A stretch of 64,000 bases of DNA from Micromonospora costi (GTDB lineage: Bacteria > Actinomycetota > Actinomycetes > Mycobacteriales > Micromonosporaceae), in NCBI RefSeq assembly GCF_003626655.1, contig NZ_RBAN01000001.1, positions 1,054,001-1,118,000 on the forward strand, read 5' to 3'. Positions 9,522 through 17,258 of the stretch are shown one piece after another. The notes below the pieces were generated by a model. That model worked only from the letters and a program-made list of their open reading frames with translations, ran no database searches and was not told the DNA's origin. Made by a program: the position numbers and the translations under genes. Position 1 is the stretch's first letter; each line of letters opens with the position of its first letter.

Positions 9522-9698
9522 TCAATCTTCCCCGTCGACCTGCTCGGAAGCCTCCTCGTCGAGCAGGTCGGCCGGGTCGACGGAGAACTCGAAGGGCCGC
9601 CGCAGCGGGACATCCCTTCGCCAGACCAGCCTGGTCGCGCCGCCCCGGCCGAACCGGATCGCACACGCTGTCCGGTCCGGGCCCGGCGTGCGGGTCAC
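9522..9698 (-). CDS. Small 58-aa hypothetical protein upstream of dxr
   Basis: Frame bounded upstream by an in-frame TGA, with a single plausible GTG start at 9698 and stop at 9522. The product has a basic middle ([21 protein letters not shown]) and an acidic tail ([21 protein letters not shown]). Third codon positions are mostly G/C after the first ten codons, as expected for a real gene here, and the compositional split looks protein-like. The start codon sits in one copy of a 31-bp tandem repeat. No family was recognised; it may be co-transcribed with dxr. Confidence 0.5.
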   Translation of the reverse strand: MTRTPGPDRTACAIRFGRGGATRLVWRRDVPLRRPFEFSVDPADLLDEEASEQVDGED

Positions 9699-9774
9699 CC
9701 GGCGCTCGCGGCCCCAGTGCGCTGGTCACCCGGCGCTCGCGGCAGGCGTGCGCGGGTCACCCGGCGATCGCGGC
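9693..9774. repeat. 31-bp tandem repeat, three copies, at a gene junction
   Basis: The 20-mer GGTCACCCGGCGCTCGCGGC occurs at 9693, 9724 and (one mismatch) 9755, an exact 31-bp period. Read on the minus strand each copy contains GTGACC. The third copy supplies the TGA stop of the 9757-10260 gene and the first supplies the GTG start of the small 58-aa frame, so the array lies precisely between the two genes. Confidence 0.85.
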
Positions 9775-10260
9775 CCGCGTGCGCTGGTCGTCGCCGGTCA
9801 GCAGGCCGCGACCGCGGAGGAAGGCGAGCAGCGTGTCACGGTCGGACGGAGCCAGGCCGGCGACCGGCATCGGGATGGCCTGCTGACGATTGATCTTGAA
9901 TAGCAGCTGGCCGGGGATCGGCTCGACCGCCTCCAGCGCCTCCCACCGGATGAGGCTGTCCATCAGCGGCGAGGCCATGGCGACGCCCTCGCCGGAGATC
10001 CGCCAGCCGATCTCCTGCCGGTACAGCTTCCAGCTCATCTCGACCGCGCTGCGCACCGTCAGCGGCGGCAGGACCAGGAAGAACACCGCCGCGGCGAGCC
10101 AGACCACGGCCATGACCCGGTCGTCGGACAGCACCGCGACCGCCGCCGGCACCAGCAGGATGACGCCGCAGAACGTGAGCAGGCGCAGGCTCCGGCGGAG
10201 CGTACGGCGCACGGCGGCGGTGAGCAGGGGCCGGTCCGGCTGCGTCCGGAACTCGATCAT
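9757..10260 (-). CDS. Small membrane protein, YcxB-like
   Basis: 167 aa. Two adjacent membrane helices lie at about residues 25-70 (LRLLTFCGVILLVPAAVAVL and VVWLAAAVFFLVLPPL), followed by a soluble domain of the YcxB/PH-like kind (WRISGEGVAMASPLMDSLIRWEALEAVEPIPGQLLFKIN..., ending in a helix). The ATG at 10260 follows a short GTCGGACC stretch without a clear ribosome-binding site. Such proteins have no established function. The last codons and stop lie in the 31-bp repeat array. Confidence 0.7.
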   Translation of the reverse strand: MIEFRTQPDRPLLTAAVRRTLRRSLRLLTFCGVILLVPAAVAVLSDDRVMAVVWLAAAVFFLVLPPLTVRSAVEMSWKLYRQEIGWRISGEGVAMASPLMDSLIRWEALEAVEPIPGQLLFKINRQQAIPMPVAGLAPSDRDTLLAFLRGRGLLTGDDQRTRAAIAG

Positions 10261-10350
10261 CACGGTCGGACACGATAGAACCTTCGACCGGCCGCCCGCT
10301 GCCCCGACCCCGGCGACCCCGATCACGGCGGTCCCGGCCCCGGGCCCGTC

Positions 10351-10896
10351 TCAGGCCGGAGCGGCCAGGACGAACGTCTCCAACTCCTCGCCGGCGTACC
10401 AGTCGGTGCGCCGTCCCACATGGGTCATGCCGAGGCGGCGGCACACCGCCATGGACGGCCCGTTGCCCGGCGAGACCACCGCGTAGACCCGCGGGGTGCC
10501 GGTCGCGAACTCCCGGGCGAGCACCGCCCGCGCGGCCTCCGTGGCGTAGCCGTGCCCCCACGCGTCCGGGTGCAGGTGCCAGCCGATCTCGATGTCGTCG
10601 GTGGGCGTCTCGCCGTCCGCCCCGGGCAGCGGCTTGAGGATCAGCGTGCCGGCCACCACCCCGCTGTCCCGCACCTCCATGGCCCAGGTGCCGTACCGCC
10701 CGCCGTGGTCGGCGTGCCGGTCCCGCCAGATCTGCAGGCGGTCGACCGCCTGGGCCGGGTCGGTGAGCGGCAGGCCCGACGCGGCCAGCCACCGGGTGAT
10801 CTCCGTACGGGAGTAGATGTCGTACAGGCGGGCCAGGTCCGCCGGGTCGTCGGTCCAGTCACGCAGGACGAGGCGCTCGGTGCTCAGGACGGTCAT
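10351..10896 (-). CDS. GNAT acetyltransferase, RimJ/RimL type
   Basis: 181 aa with the pattern of RimJ/RimL-like N-acetyltransferases: TERLVLRDWTDDPADLARLYDI at the N-terminus, DIEIGWHLHPDAWGHGYATEAARAVL for acetyl-CoA binding, and VVSPGNGPSMAVCRRLGM for the final strand-helix. The likely substrate is a protein N-terminus or a small amine; the sequence does not decide. It follows the MMPL gene in the same orientation, separated by about 90 bp. Confidence 0.88.
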   Translation of the reverse strand: MTVLSTERLVLRDWTDDPADLARLYDIYSRTEITRWLAASGLPLTDPAQAVDRLQIWRDRHADHGGRYGTWAMEVRDSGVVAGTLILKPLPGADGETPTDDIEIGWHLHPDAWGHGYATEAARAVLAREFATGTPRVYAVVSPGNGPSMAVCRRLGMTHVGRRTDWYAGEELETFVLAAPA

Positions 10897-10987
10897 GGCC
10901 GGCGATCTTAGTGAGTGGGCGCGCGACCCTCGCCCTGTCCCGCTGGCGTGCCGGCCGCTTGTCCCACCCGGCGAGAGAGGAGAGCCG

Positions 10988-13198
10988 CTATCCGGTGAAC
11001 GCGGAGTGACGGGTCTCCCCGCCCGCCGGGGCGTCGGTCTCGCGCAGGCCGTAGCGGCGGTAGACCCGGCCCAGCGGGCCCGGGGCCCACCAGTTCCAGC
11101 GGCCGAGCAGGCGCATGGTGGCCGGCACCAGAAGCGCCCGGACCAGGGTCGCGTCGACCACGATCGCCACGATCATGCCGACGCCGATGAGCTTGATGTA
11201 CGCCATGCTGCCGCTCGCGAAGCCGGCCACCACGATGATGAGCAGCAGCGCGGCGGCCGTGATGATCCGGCCGGTGCGCTGCAGGCCCGTGGCGACGGAC
11301 GCGGTGTTGTCCCCGGTCCGGTCCCACTCCTCCCGGACCCGGGAGAGCAGGAACACCTCGTAGTCCGTGGCGAGCCCGAAGAGCACGGCCAGCATGAGGA
11401 TGGGGTTGCTCGGCTCGATGAAGCCGGTCGGGGTGAAGCCGAGCAGGTCGGCGAGGTGCCCGTCCTGGAAGATCCAGACGACCACGCCGAACGAGGCGCC
11501 GATGGAGAGCAGGTTCATGAGGACCGCCTTGACCGGCAGCACCACCGAGCCGAACGCGAGGAACAGCAGCAGCAGCGTCGCGGCGGCCATCAGCAGCGCC
11601 ATCCACGGCAGCCGGGCGCCGAGGCTGTCCAGCAGGTCCCGGTCCGCGCCGGGCCGGCCGCCGACGAGCACCTCGGCGCCGGCCGGCGTGGGCAGGTCGC
11701 GTAGCGCCCGGACCACGTCCTGGGCGACCTCGCCGGTCGGCTCCCCCGGGTACGTCACGCGGAGCAGCGTCGACTCGCCCCGGCTGGCCGCCACGTCCAC
11801 CCCGGTCACCCCGGGCGCCGCGGCGATCCGGTCGGCGAAGGGACGGACCGCCTCGGCGGGCGCGCCGGAGACCAGCACCTCGACGGGGGCGATCGTGCCG
11901 CCCGGGAACTCCGCGGCGATCCGCTCGGAGACCACCCGCGGCTCGGCGCCCGCGGGGAGCACCCGCTCGTCGAAGCCGCCGAACGTGATCCGCAGGAACG
12001 GCGTGGCCAGCACCACCAGCAGCACGGCGACCCCGACCAGGTAGCGCACGGGGCGGCGCATCACGCTGCGCGCGATCCGGGCCCAGGCGCCGCCGTCCAC
12101 GACCGCCGGTCCCGCGCTCGGACCGGCGCCACGCCGCGCCGTCGCGGTGAGGGCCGCCGTCCGACGCCGCCACCTCAGCGGTACGCGCACCGCGTCGATC
12201 CGCGGGCCGAGCACCGCGAGCAGGGCCGGCAGCACGGTGAGCGCCGCGAGCATGGCGACCAGCACGGCGGCCATCCCGCCGAGCCCCATCGAACGCAGGA
12301 ACGACTGTGGGAAGATCAGCAGGCTGGCCATGGCGAGCGCGATCGTGAGGCCGGAGACCAGCACCGTGCGGCCCGCGGTCGTCATGGTGCGCCGGATGGC
12401 GTCGGCGGTGTCGTGCCCGGCCCCCAGTTCCTCGCGGAACCGACTCACCACGAAGAGCGCGTAGTCGACCGCCATGCCGAGGCCGATCAGGGTGATCACG
12501 TTGATCGCGAAGATCGACACGTCGGTGAAGAGGTTCACGACCCGGACGGCGATGAAGCCGCCGAGGATCGCCAGCCCGCCGATCAGCAGCGGCGTGCACG
12601 CGGCCACCAGCCCGCCGAAGATCAGCACCAGCAGCACGAGCAGCACCGGCATGGAGAACAGCTCGGCCCGCGTGATGTCCTCGGTCGTCCGGGTGTTCGC
12701 CTCCTCCAGGAACGGCACGTTCCCGCCGGTCTGCGTCCGCACGCCGGGGGTCTCCAGCACGGGCCGCAGCGCGCGGTACGCCGCGGTCTTGCCGTCCTCG
12801 TCGTCCGCCCGGAGCTGCACCAGGGCGTAGGTGGCCCGTCGATCGGTGGCCAGGAGCGCGGGGGCACCGGTGTCGTACCAGGTGGTCACGCTGGTCACCT
12901 CGGGCCGCTCGCGCAGCCGGGACACCGCGGCGGCGACCGGGTCACGGAACGCCGGCTGGTCGGCGGTCACGGTGTCGCTGGACCAGAGGACGATCACGTC
13001 CGCGCCCTGCGGCCCCAGCTCGTCGGCGATCCGCTCGTACGCCCGGCTGGACTCGCTCGCCGGGTCGTCGAAGCCGCCGCCGGTGAGCTGCCCGAACACG
13101 CCGGCGCCCCAGGTCGCGCCGACCGTCGCCAGCAGCACCGCCGCCGCGAGCACGGCCCACCGGAGCCGCACCACGGTCCGTCCCCACCACCCGAACAC
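10988..13198 (-). CDS. MMPL/RND-family membrane transporter
   Basis: About 736 aa with two homologous halves, each a leading helix, a large extracytoplasmic loop (about residues 40-170 and 385-530) and five grouped helices. Typical MMPL segments are LIGLGMAVDYALFVVSRFREEL and VLFGLATDYEVFLLSRVREEW, each with the charged GxxxDY core thought to conduct protons. It probably exports lipids or drugs. The GTG at 13198 is chosen over an ATG eight codons upstream because GGGAGGGAGG lies 5 nt before it. Its upstream region holds a perfect class-1 palindrome. Confidence 0.92.
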   Translation of the reverse strand: MFGWWGRTVVRLRWAVLAAAVLLATVGATWGAGVFGQLTGGGFDDPASESSRAYERIADELGPQGADVIVLWSSDTVTADQPAFRDPVAAAVSRLRERPEVTSVTTWYDTGAPALLATDRRATYALVQLRADDEDGKTAAYRALRPVLETPGVRTQTGGNVPFLEEANTRTTEDITRAELFSMPVLLVLLVLIFGGLVAACTPLLIGGLAILGGFIAVRVVNLFTDVSIFAINVITLIGLGMAVDYALFVVSRFREELGAGHDTADAIRRTMTTAGRTVLVSGLTIALAMASLLIFPQSFLRSMGLGGMAAVLVAMLAALTVLPALLAVLGPRIDAVRVPLRWRRRTAALTATARRGAGPSAGPAVVDGGAWARIARSVMRRPVRYLVGVAVLLVVLATPFLRITFGGFDERVLPAGAEPRVVSERIAAEFPGGTIAPVEVLVSGAPAEAVRPFADRIAAAPGVTGVDVAASRGESTLLRVTYPGEPTGEVAQDVVRALRDLPTPAGAEVLVGGRPGADRDLLDSLGARLPWMALLMAAATLLLLFLAFGSVVLPVKAVLMNLLSIGASFGVVVWIFQDGHLADLLGFTPTGFIEPSNPILMLAVLFGLATDYEVFLLSRVREEWDRTGDNTASVATGLQRTGRIITAAALLLIIVVAGFASGSMAYIKLIGVGMIVAIVVDATLVRALLVPATMRLLGRWNWWAPGPLGRVYRRYGLRETDAPAGGETRHSAFTG

Positions 13199-13264
13199 AA
13201 GGCCTCCCTCCCGCCCAAACATGCTCCCGCACCCCCTCGGCCGCCGGAGGCCCGCCCCGCGTTC

Positions 13265-13335
13265 GCCCCGGTGATCATGAAGTTATTGCCTCCGGGAGCG
13301 CTTCCATCGGGCAATAACTTCATGATCACCGGGGC
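13265..13335. repeat. Intergenic palindrome, class 1, perfect arms
   Basis: Perfect 26-nt arms at 13265-13290 and 13310-13335 with core TGATCATGAAGTTATTGCC, around a 19-nt centre that itself contains AGCGCT. It lies between the divergent starts of the MMPL gene and the oxidoreductase gene, so it is not placed as a terminator. The arms are clearly AT-richer than the surrounding DNA. Confidence 0.88.
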
Positions 13336-13396
13336 GAGGGGTGGGGTGGGGCGGAGGGGCCCCGGGTGGGCGGCATCGGGGCTAGGCTGCGGCGGC

Positions 13397-14992
13397 ATGA
13401 GCAGTGAACTTCCGGCCCGCGCCGACGTGGTGATCGTCGGGGCCGGGCACAACGGCCTGGTCTCCGCCATCCTCCTGGCCCGCGCCGGGCTCGACGTGCT
13501 GGTGCTGGAGGCGGCCGACGTGATCGGCGGCGCGACCCGCACCGAGAACCCGTTCCCGAAGGTGCCCGGGCTGCGCCACTCCACCGGCTCGTACCTGCTG
13601 GGCCTGATGCCGCCGGAACTGCTCGCCACCCTCGACGTGACAATCCCGGTGCTACGCCGCGACCCGCACTACTTCCTGCCCACCCCGGGCGGCCTCGGCT
13701 CGCCGTACCTGTTGTTCGGCAGTGACGCCGCGGCCAGCCGGGCCCAGCTCGCCGACTTCTTCTCCCCCGCCGACGCGGCCGCGGACGACGCCCTCCAGGC
13801 CGAGCTGGCCGCGCTGCGGGAGGACCTGGCCCCCGCCTGGCTCGCCGAGCCACTGCCCGTGGTGGAGACCGCCGACCGGTACGTCCGGCCGGCGCTGCGA
13901 CAGGTCTTCGTCGACCTGGTACGCGGCTCGGTGGCCGACTACCTGGCCCGGTTCGAGTTCCGGTCCGAACTGCTGGTCAGCATGTACGCCGTCACCGACG
14001 GCCTCTCCGGCCTCAACGCCGGCCCCGACGACCCGGGCACCGGCCACAACTTCCTGGTGCACAACATGTGCCGCCTGCCCGGGTCCGGTGGCACCTGGAT
14101 GATCGCCGAAGGGGGCATGGGGACGGTCTCGCGTACCTTCGCCGAGGCCGCCCGGGCCGCCGGGGGGCGCATCGTCACCGGCGCGGCGGTCAGCGCCGTC
14201 ACCCTCGACGGGGGCGCCGCGAGCGGTGTGGTACTCGCCGACGGCCGGGAGGTGGCCGCCCGGGTGGTGCTCGGCGCCTGCGACCCGTACCGCCTCATGG
14301 ACCTGCTGCCCGACGGGGCGCTCCCGGCGTCGCTCGGCGCGCGGATGGCGGCGGTCCGGCGACCCGGCACGACCCTCAAGCTGAACCTGGCGCTCACCGG
14401 CCTGCCACGCTTCTCCTGCCTGCCGGCGGACGCGCCGAGCCCGTTCGGCTCGACCATCCACCTGCTGCCCGGCTCGGCCTCCCTGGTCGGCGGGGGCGGC
14501 GAGTCACCGATGGCCGCGCTGCGCGCCATGTGGGCGGACGTGCAGGCGGGCCGCCTGCCGCAGGAGCCGACCATCGAGTGGTACCTGCACACCACCGTCG
14601 ACCCGTCGCTCTCCGACGGCCAGGGGCACCACTCGTCGGCGCTGTTCGTGCAGTCGGTCCCCTACGAGCTGGCCGGCACCACGTGGGACGCGGCGCTGCC
14701 CGGGTACGTCGACCGGCTGGTCGAGATCTGCGAGCGGTACGCGCCGGGCACCGCCGACCTCATCGCGGACGCCGTGCCGCTGCCCCCGCCGGGCATCGAG
14801 GCGCACTTCGGCATCACCGGCGGGCACATCCACCACGTCGACAACACGGTCTCGTTCACCGACCGCATGCCGTACACCACGGGCGTGGACGGCGTGTACG
14901 CGGGCAGCGCCGGCTGCCACCCGGCCGGGAGCGTGATCGGCGCGGCCGGCCACAACGCCGCCCGCCGCATCCTGACCGACCTGAACCGCTGA
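13397..14992 (+). CDS. FAD-dependent oxidoreductase, phytoene-dehydrogenase-like
   Basis: 531 aa. The N-terminal Rossmann motif DVVIVGAGHNGLVSAILLARAGLDVLVLEA with GGATRTE binds FAD. The C-terminus has the family's second dinucleotide-contact segment (GVYAGSAGCHPAGSVIGAAGHNAARRIL). This COG1233 group includes carotenoid desaturases, but also proteins of unknown substrate such as the PYROXD2 type, which the HSTGSYLLGLMPPELL and WYLHTTVDPS regions resemble more. No carotenoid genes are nearby, so a carotenoid role is not assumed. Confidence 0.86.
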   Translation: MSSELPARADVVIVGAGHNGLVSAILLARAGLDVLVLEAADVIGGATRTENPFPKVPGLRHSTGSYLLGLMPPELLATLDVTIPVLRRDPHYFLPTPGGLGSPYLLFGSDAAASRAQLADFFSPADAAADDALQAELAALREDLAPAWLAEPLPVVETADRYVRPALRQVFVDLVRGSVADYLARFEFRSELLVSMYAVTDGLSGLNAGPDDPGTGHNFLVHNMCRLPGSGGTWMIAEGGMGTVSRTFAEAARAAGGRIVTGAAVSAVTLDGGAASGVVLADGREVAARVVLGACDPYRLMDLLPDGALPASLGARMAAVRRPGTTLKLNLALTGLPRFSCLPADAPSPFGSTIHLLPGSASLVGGGGESPMAALRAMWADVQAGRLPQEPTIEWYLHTTVDPSLSDGQGHHSSALFVQSVPYELAGTTWDAALPGYVDRLVEICERYAPGTADLIADAVPLPPPGIEAHFGITGGHIHHVDNTVSFTDRMPYTTGVDGVYAGSAGCHPAGSVIGAAGHNAARRILTDLNR

Positions 14993-15006
14993 CCCCGCCT
15001 TTTCCC

Positions 15007-15081
15007 GTCGATCATGCAGTTGTGGTGCCCGTTTCCGCCCGGAAAGCGGCTTTTGTAGCCCACCACAACTGCATGATCGAC
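15007..15081. repeat. Intergenic palindrome, class 1 variant
   Basis: Perfect 21-nt arms at 15007-15027 and 15061-15081 (GTCGATCATGCAGTTGTGGTG and its complement read on the other strand). The centre holds a second small stem, TTTCCG/CGGAAA. It lies between the convergent oxidoreductase and Rieske genes, where it could terminate both. The arm differs from the other class-1 copies after GATCATG. Confidence 0.85.
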
Positions 15082-15110
15082 CCCGACGGAGGGCGAGGGC
15101 AGGGCAGGGG

Positions 15111-16691
15111 TTAGCTTGCGGCTTCGGGGGTTGCGGTTGGGGTTGGCTCGTCGGCGCGGTGGGCGCGGATCTTGTGGCCCACGCTGGTCAGGCAGCGACC
15201 GCTGGCCAGGTCGAAGCGCCACCCGTGCAGCTGGCAGGTGAGCTGGTCGCCCTCCACGATGCCGAACCGGCTCAGGTCCGCCTTCAGGTGCGGGCAGCGC
15301 CGCTGCACCACCCAGTCGCCGATGGTGATGTCCTCCGCGTCGACGGCCCGCTCGTGCTCGTCGTACCAGCCCTCGGCGTACTGGAGCCGCTCCTCCGAGA
15401 GGCACTTGAAGAAGGCGTAGACGAACTCGTTGTACTGGCCGATCCGGGCCGCCGAGAAGCGGCAGGAGAGGAAGAGCGAGTTGACCCAGTCCACCTCGCC
15501 GCTGTGCAGCAGCTGCTCGATCAGCGCCCGGTCGGTGCGGAACCGGTAGCGGACCTTCTCGTCCGCGTACGGCCGCACCTCCTTGCCCGGAAAGTCCACC
15601 ACGATCGACTCGACGCTCTCGCCGTCGTAGCCCACCAGGTCGAAGCGGACCGGGCCGCCGACACCCTTGGCCAGGTAGATCGACTCGTCGAGCAGCGGCT
15701 CGATGCGGCGCTTCATCTCGCCGAGCACGTCCACCTCGGGGTGCCGCCAGGACGCCTTCTCCGCCTCGATGATCGGGCGCTTGCGCTCCCGCATCTCCTC
15801 CAGGTGGGCGACCTTGTTCGCGAAGAACTCCTCCACCGGCACCGGGTGGGTGGTGGTCGCGCCCTCCGTGGTCACCTCGGCGACGCTGCCCGGCAGCAGC
15901 ACGATGCCGTTGGTGCCGCCGACCTTCGCGTACTCGGCGAGGAACACCGACTGGTCGGGGAAGATGTTCCCCTCGTCGCCGAAGATGTCGTTGAACTGCC
16001 ACAGCTCGTCGTCGAGGAAACACGGCGGGCCGGCGATCGGGAAGACGTGCGACGCCTTCAGGTCGGCGATGTAGCGCCACGTGCGGTCGAACTGCCGGTC
16101 GCGCTTCTGCTTGCCGAAGGCGGTCTTGGCGGCCTGCGGCAGCTCGTAGACCATCGGGTACCAGATCGCGCCGGAGAACTGGAGCATGTGCGCGTGCACG
16201 TGCCCCAGCTCCGCGAAGGCGCTCAGGTCGGTGGGGCGGGCGTCGTTCTGGTTCAGCAGGCGCACGCCGTCGTACTCCACCCAGAGCGACGAGTCACCGA
16301 TCGGGCCGTCGGTCGGGCTGGTCAGCGCCTGGATCATGATCTTCAGGCCGCCGTCCAGCTCCACGACCTGCTCGTTGGGCGCCTTGAGGAACTTCGTGAA
16401 ACCCAACGTCCGGAACTCGTCCTCCATCTCCGAGGTGGGGAACTCGGGGAGCAGCACCGTGGCGTCCTTCGACACGAAGTCCCGCAGGTGCTTGGCGTCG
16501 AAGTGGTCCCGGTGCAGGTGCGAGACGTAGAGGTAGTCGACCTGGCCGAGGGACTCCCAGTCGAGCTGGGAGTTGTCGGGAAACGGGAACCAGGAGGCGA
16601 AGTAGGCCGGATTGACCCACGGGTCGCACAGGATGCTGCCCGCGGCAGTGTCGATCCGCATGCTGGCGTGCCCGGTACCGGTCACTCGCAC
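15111..16691 (-). CDS. Metallo-beta-lactamase-fold protein with C-terminal Rieske domain
   Basis: About 526 aa. The N-terminal metallo-beta-lactamase fold has HLHRDH (H58, H60, D62, H63). The C-terminus has a Rieske [2Fe-2S] site, CPH near 466-468 and CQLH near 486-489. The middle region (about 230-450) is helical and unassigned. CMP-Neu5Ac hydroxylase also combines these two folds, but with Rieske first; the order here is reversed. An oxidoreductase or hydroxylase role is inferred only from the metal sites. The GTG at 16691 is preceded by AGGGGGA. Confidence 0.85.
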   Translation of the reverse strand: MRVTGTGHASMRIDTAAGSILCDPWVNPAYFASWFPFPDNSQLDWESLGQVDYLYVSHLHRDHFDAKHLRDFVSKDATVLLPEFPTSEMEDEFRTLGFTKFLKAPNEQVVELDGGLKIMIQALTSPTDGPIGDSSLWVEYDGVRLLNQNDARPTDLSAFAELGHVHAHMLQFSGAIWYPMVYELPQAAKTAFGKQKRDRQFDRTWRYIADLKASHVFPIAGPPCFLDDELWQFNDIFGDEGNIFPDQSVFLAEYAKVGGTNGIVLLPGSVAEVTTEGATTTHPVPVEEFFANKVAHLEEMRERKRPIIEAEKASWRHPEVDVLGEMKRRIEPLLDESIYLAKGVGGPVRFDLVGYDGESVESIVVDFPGKEVRPYADEKVRYRFRTDRALIEQLLHSGEVDWVNSLFLSCRFSAARIGQYNEFVYAFFKCLSEERLQYAEGWYDEHERAVDAEDITIGDWVVQRRCPHLKADLSRFGIVEGDQLTCQLHGWRFDLASGRCLTSVGHKIRAHRADEPTPTATPEAAS

Positions 16692-16942
16692 CGCAGTTTC
16701 CCCCTCAAACAGACAATCAAGGTGTACGACAAACGCTACCGGAGTGACTGTGGCCCCCGGTCCGCGACGCCGGTAGTGCCGTACCGCCCTGGTCCGACCG
16801 GGTCCTTCGGCCCGCTCACGCCCGCTCGCGCCGGCCGCGGCCACGCACATGAGCGGACCGCCATCAGGTCGGACCCTGCGCCGGACCCGGCACGGGGCGT
16901 GCCAGACTAACCGGAGATCCGATCGCGAGGGAAGGACCGACA

Positions 16943-17164
16943 GTGGCAGGAAGCGAGCCGGTAACCGCGCCAGACCAGCACAAGCCGGGGCACCGGAAGT
17001 CCGGGCGCATCGGGGCGGTGCTGACCGCGCTGGTGCTGGTGGCGATGATCTGCGGCAACCACGAGGGCAAGGTCGAGGACATCTGGCTGATCGGCCTGGC
17101 CGCGCTGCTGCTGATCATCGTCATCGGCGACGCCGTGCTGCGGCGCAACGGCCTGCGGTCCTGA
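16943..17164 (+). CDS. DUF2631 small membrane protein
   Basis: 73 aa with two predicted membrane helices (GRIGAVLTALVLVAMI and IWLIGLAALLLIIVIGDAVL) joined by CGNHEGKVED, the GNHxGxVED signature of DUF2631, ending in a short basic tail. The function of the family is unknown; it is actinobacterial and found near dxr-region genes in Mycobacterium. The GTG start follows GAAGGA by 7 nt. Transcription meets the DivIVA-like gene head-on and ends at the hairpin at 17202-17240. Confidence 0.82.
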   Translation: MAGSEPVTAPDQHKPGHRKSGRIGAVLTALVLVAMICGNHEGKVEDIWLIGLAALLLIIVIGDAVLRRNGLRS

Positions 17165-17201
17165 CCCGGGCGCCGACGCCGGCCGCCGGCGGGACGACGC
17201 G

Positions 17202-17240
17202 CGAGGGCCCGCCCTTCCGATCGGGAAGGGCGGGCCCTCG
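17202..17240. terminator. Bidirectional terminator
   Basis: A perfect 17-bp GC-rich stem (17202-17218 with 17224-17240) and 5-nt loop GATCG lie between the convergent DUF2631 and DivIVA-like genes, 37 bp and 18 bp from their stops. Confidence 0.85.
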
Positions 17241-17258
17241 TCGTACGTACGGGCGACC

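Noticed and set aside
9693-9774. Three regularly spaced 20-mers resembling a CRISPR array
   Set aside because: Spacers are only 11 bp and similar to each other, only three units exist, and no cas genes are nearby; it is a simple tandem repeat at a gene junction.
13265-13335. Palindromic elements as insertion sequences
   Set aside because: They are under 90 bp with no coding frame, no target-site duplication was evident and no transposase gene lies in the window. They are reported as repeats instead.
13397-14992. Carotenoid biosynthesis gene (crtI)
   Set aside because: Fold and motifs fit the phytoene-dehydrogenase superfamily, but no crtB, crtE or crtY homologue is nearby and the sequence is closer to uncharacterised oxidoreductases.
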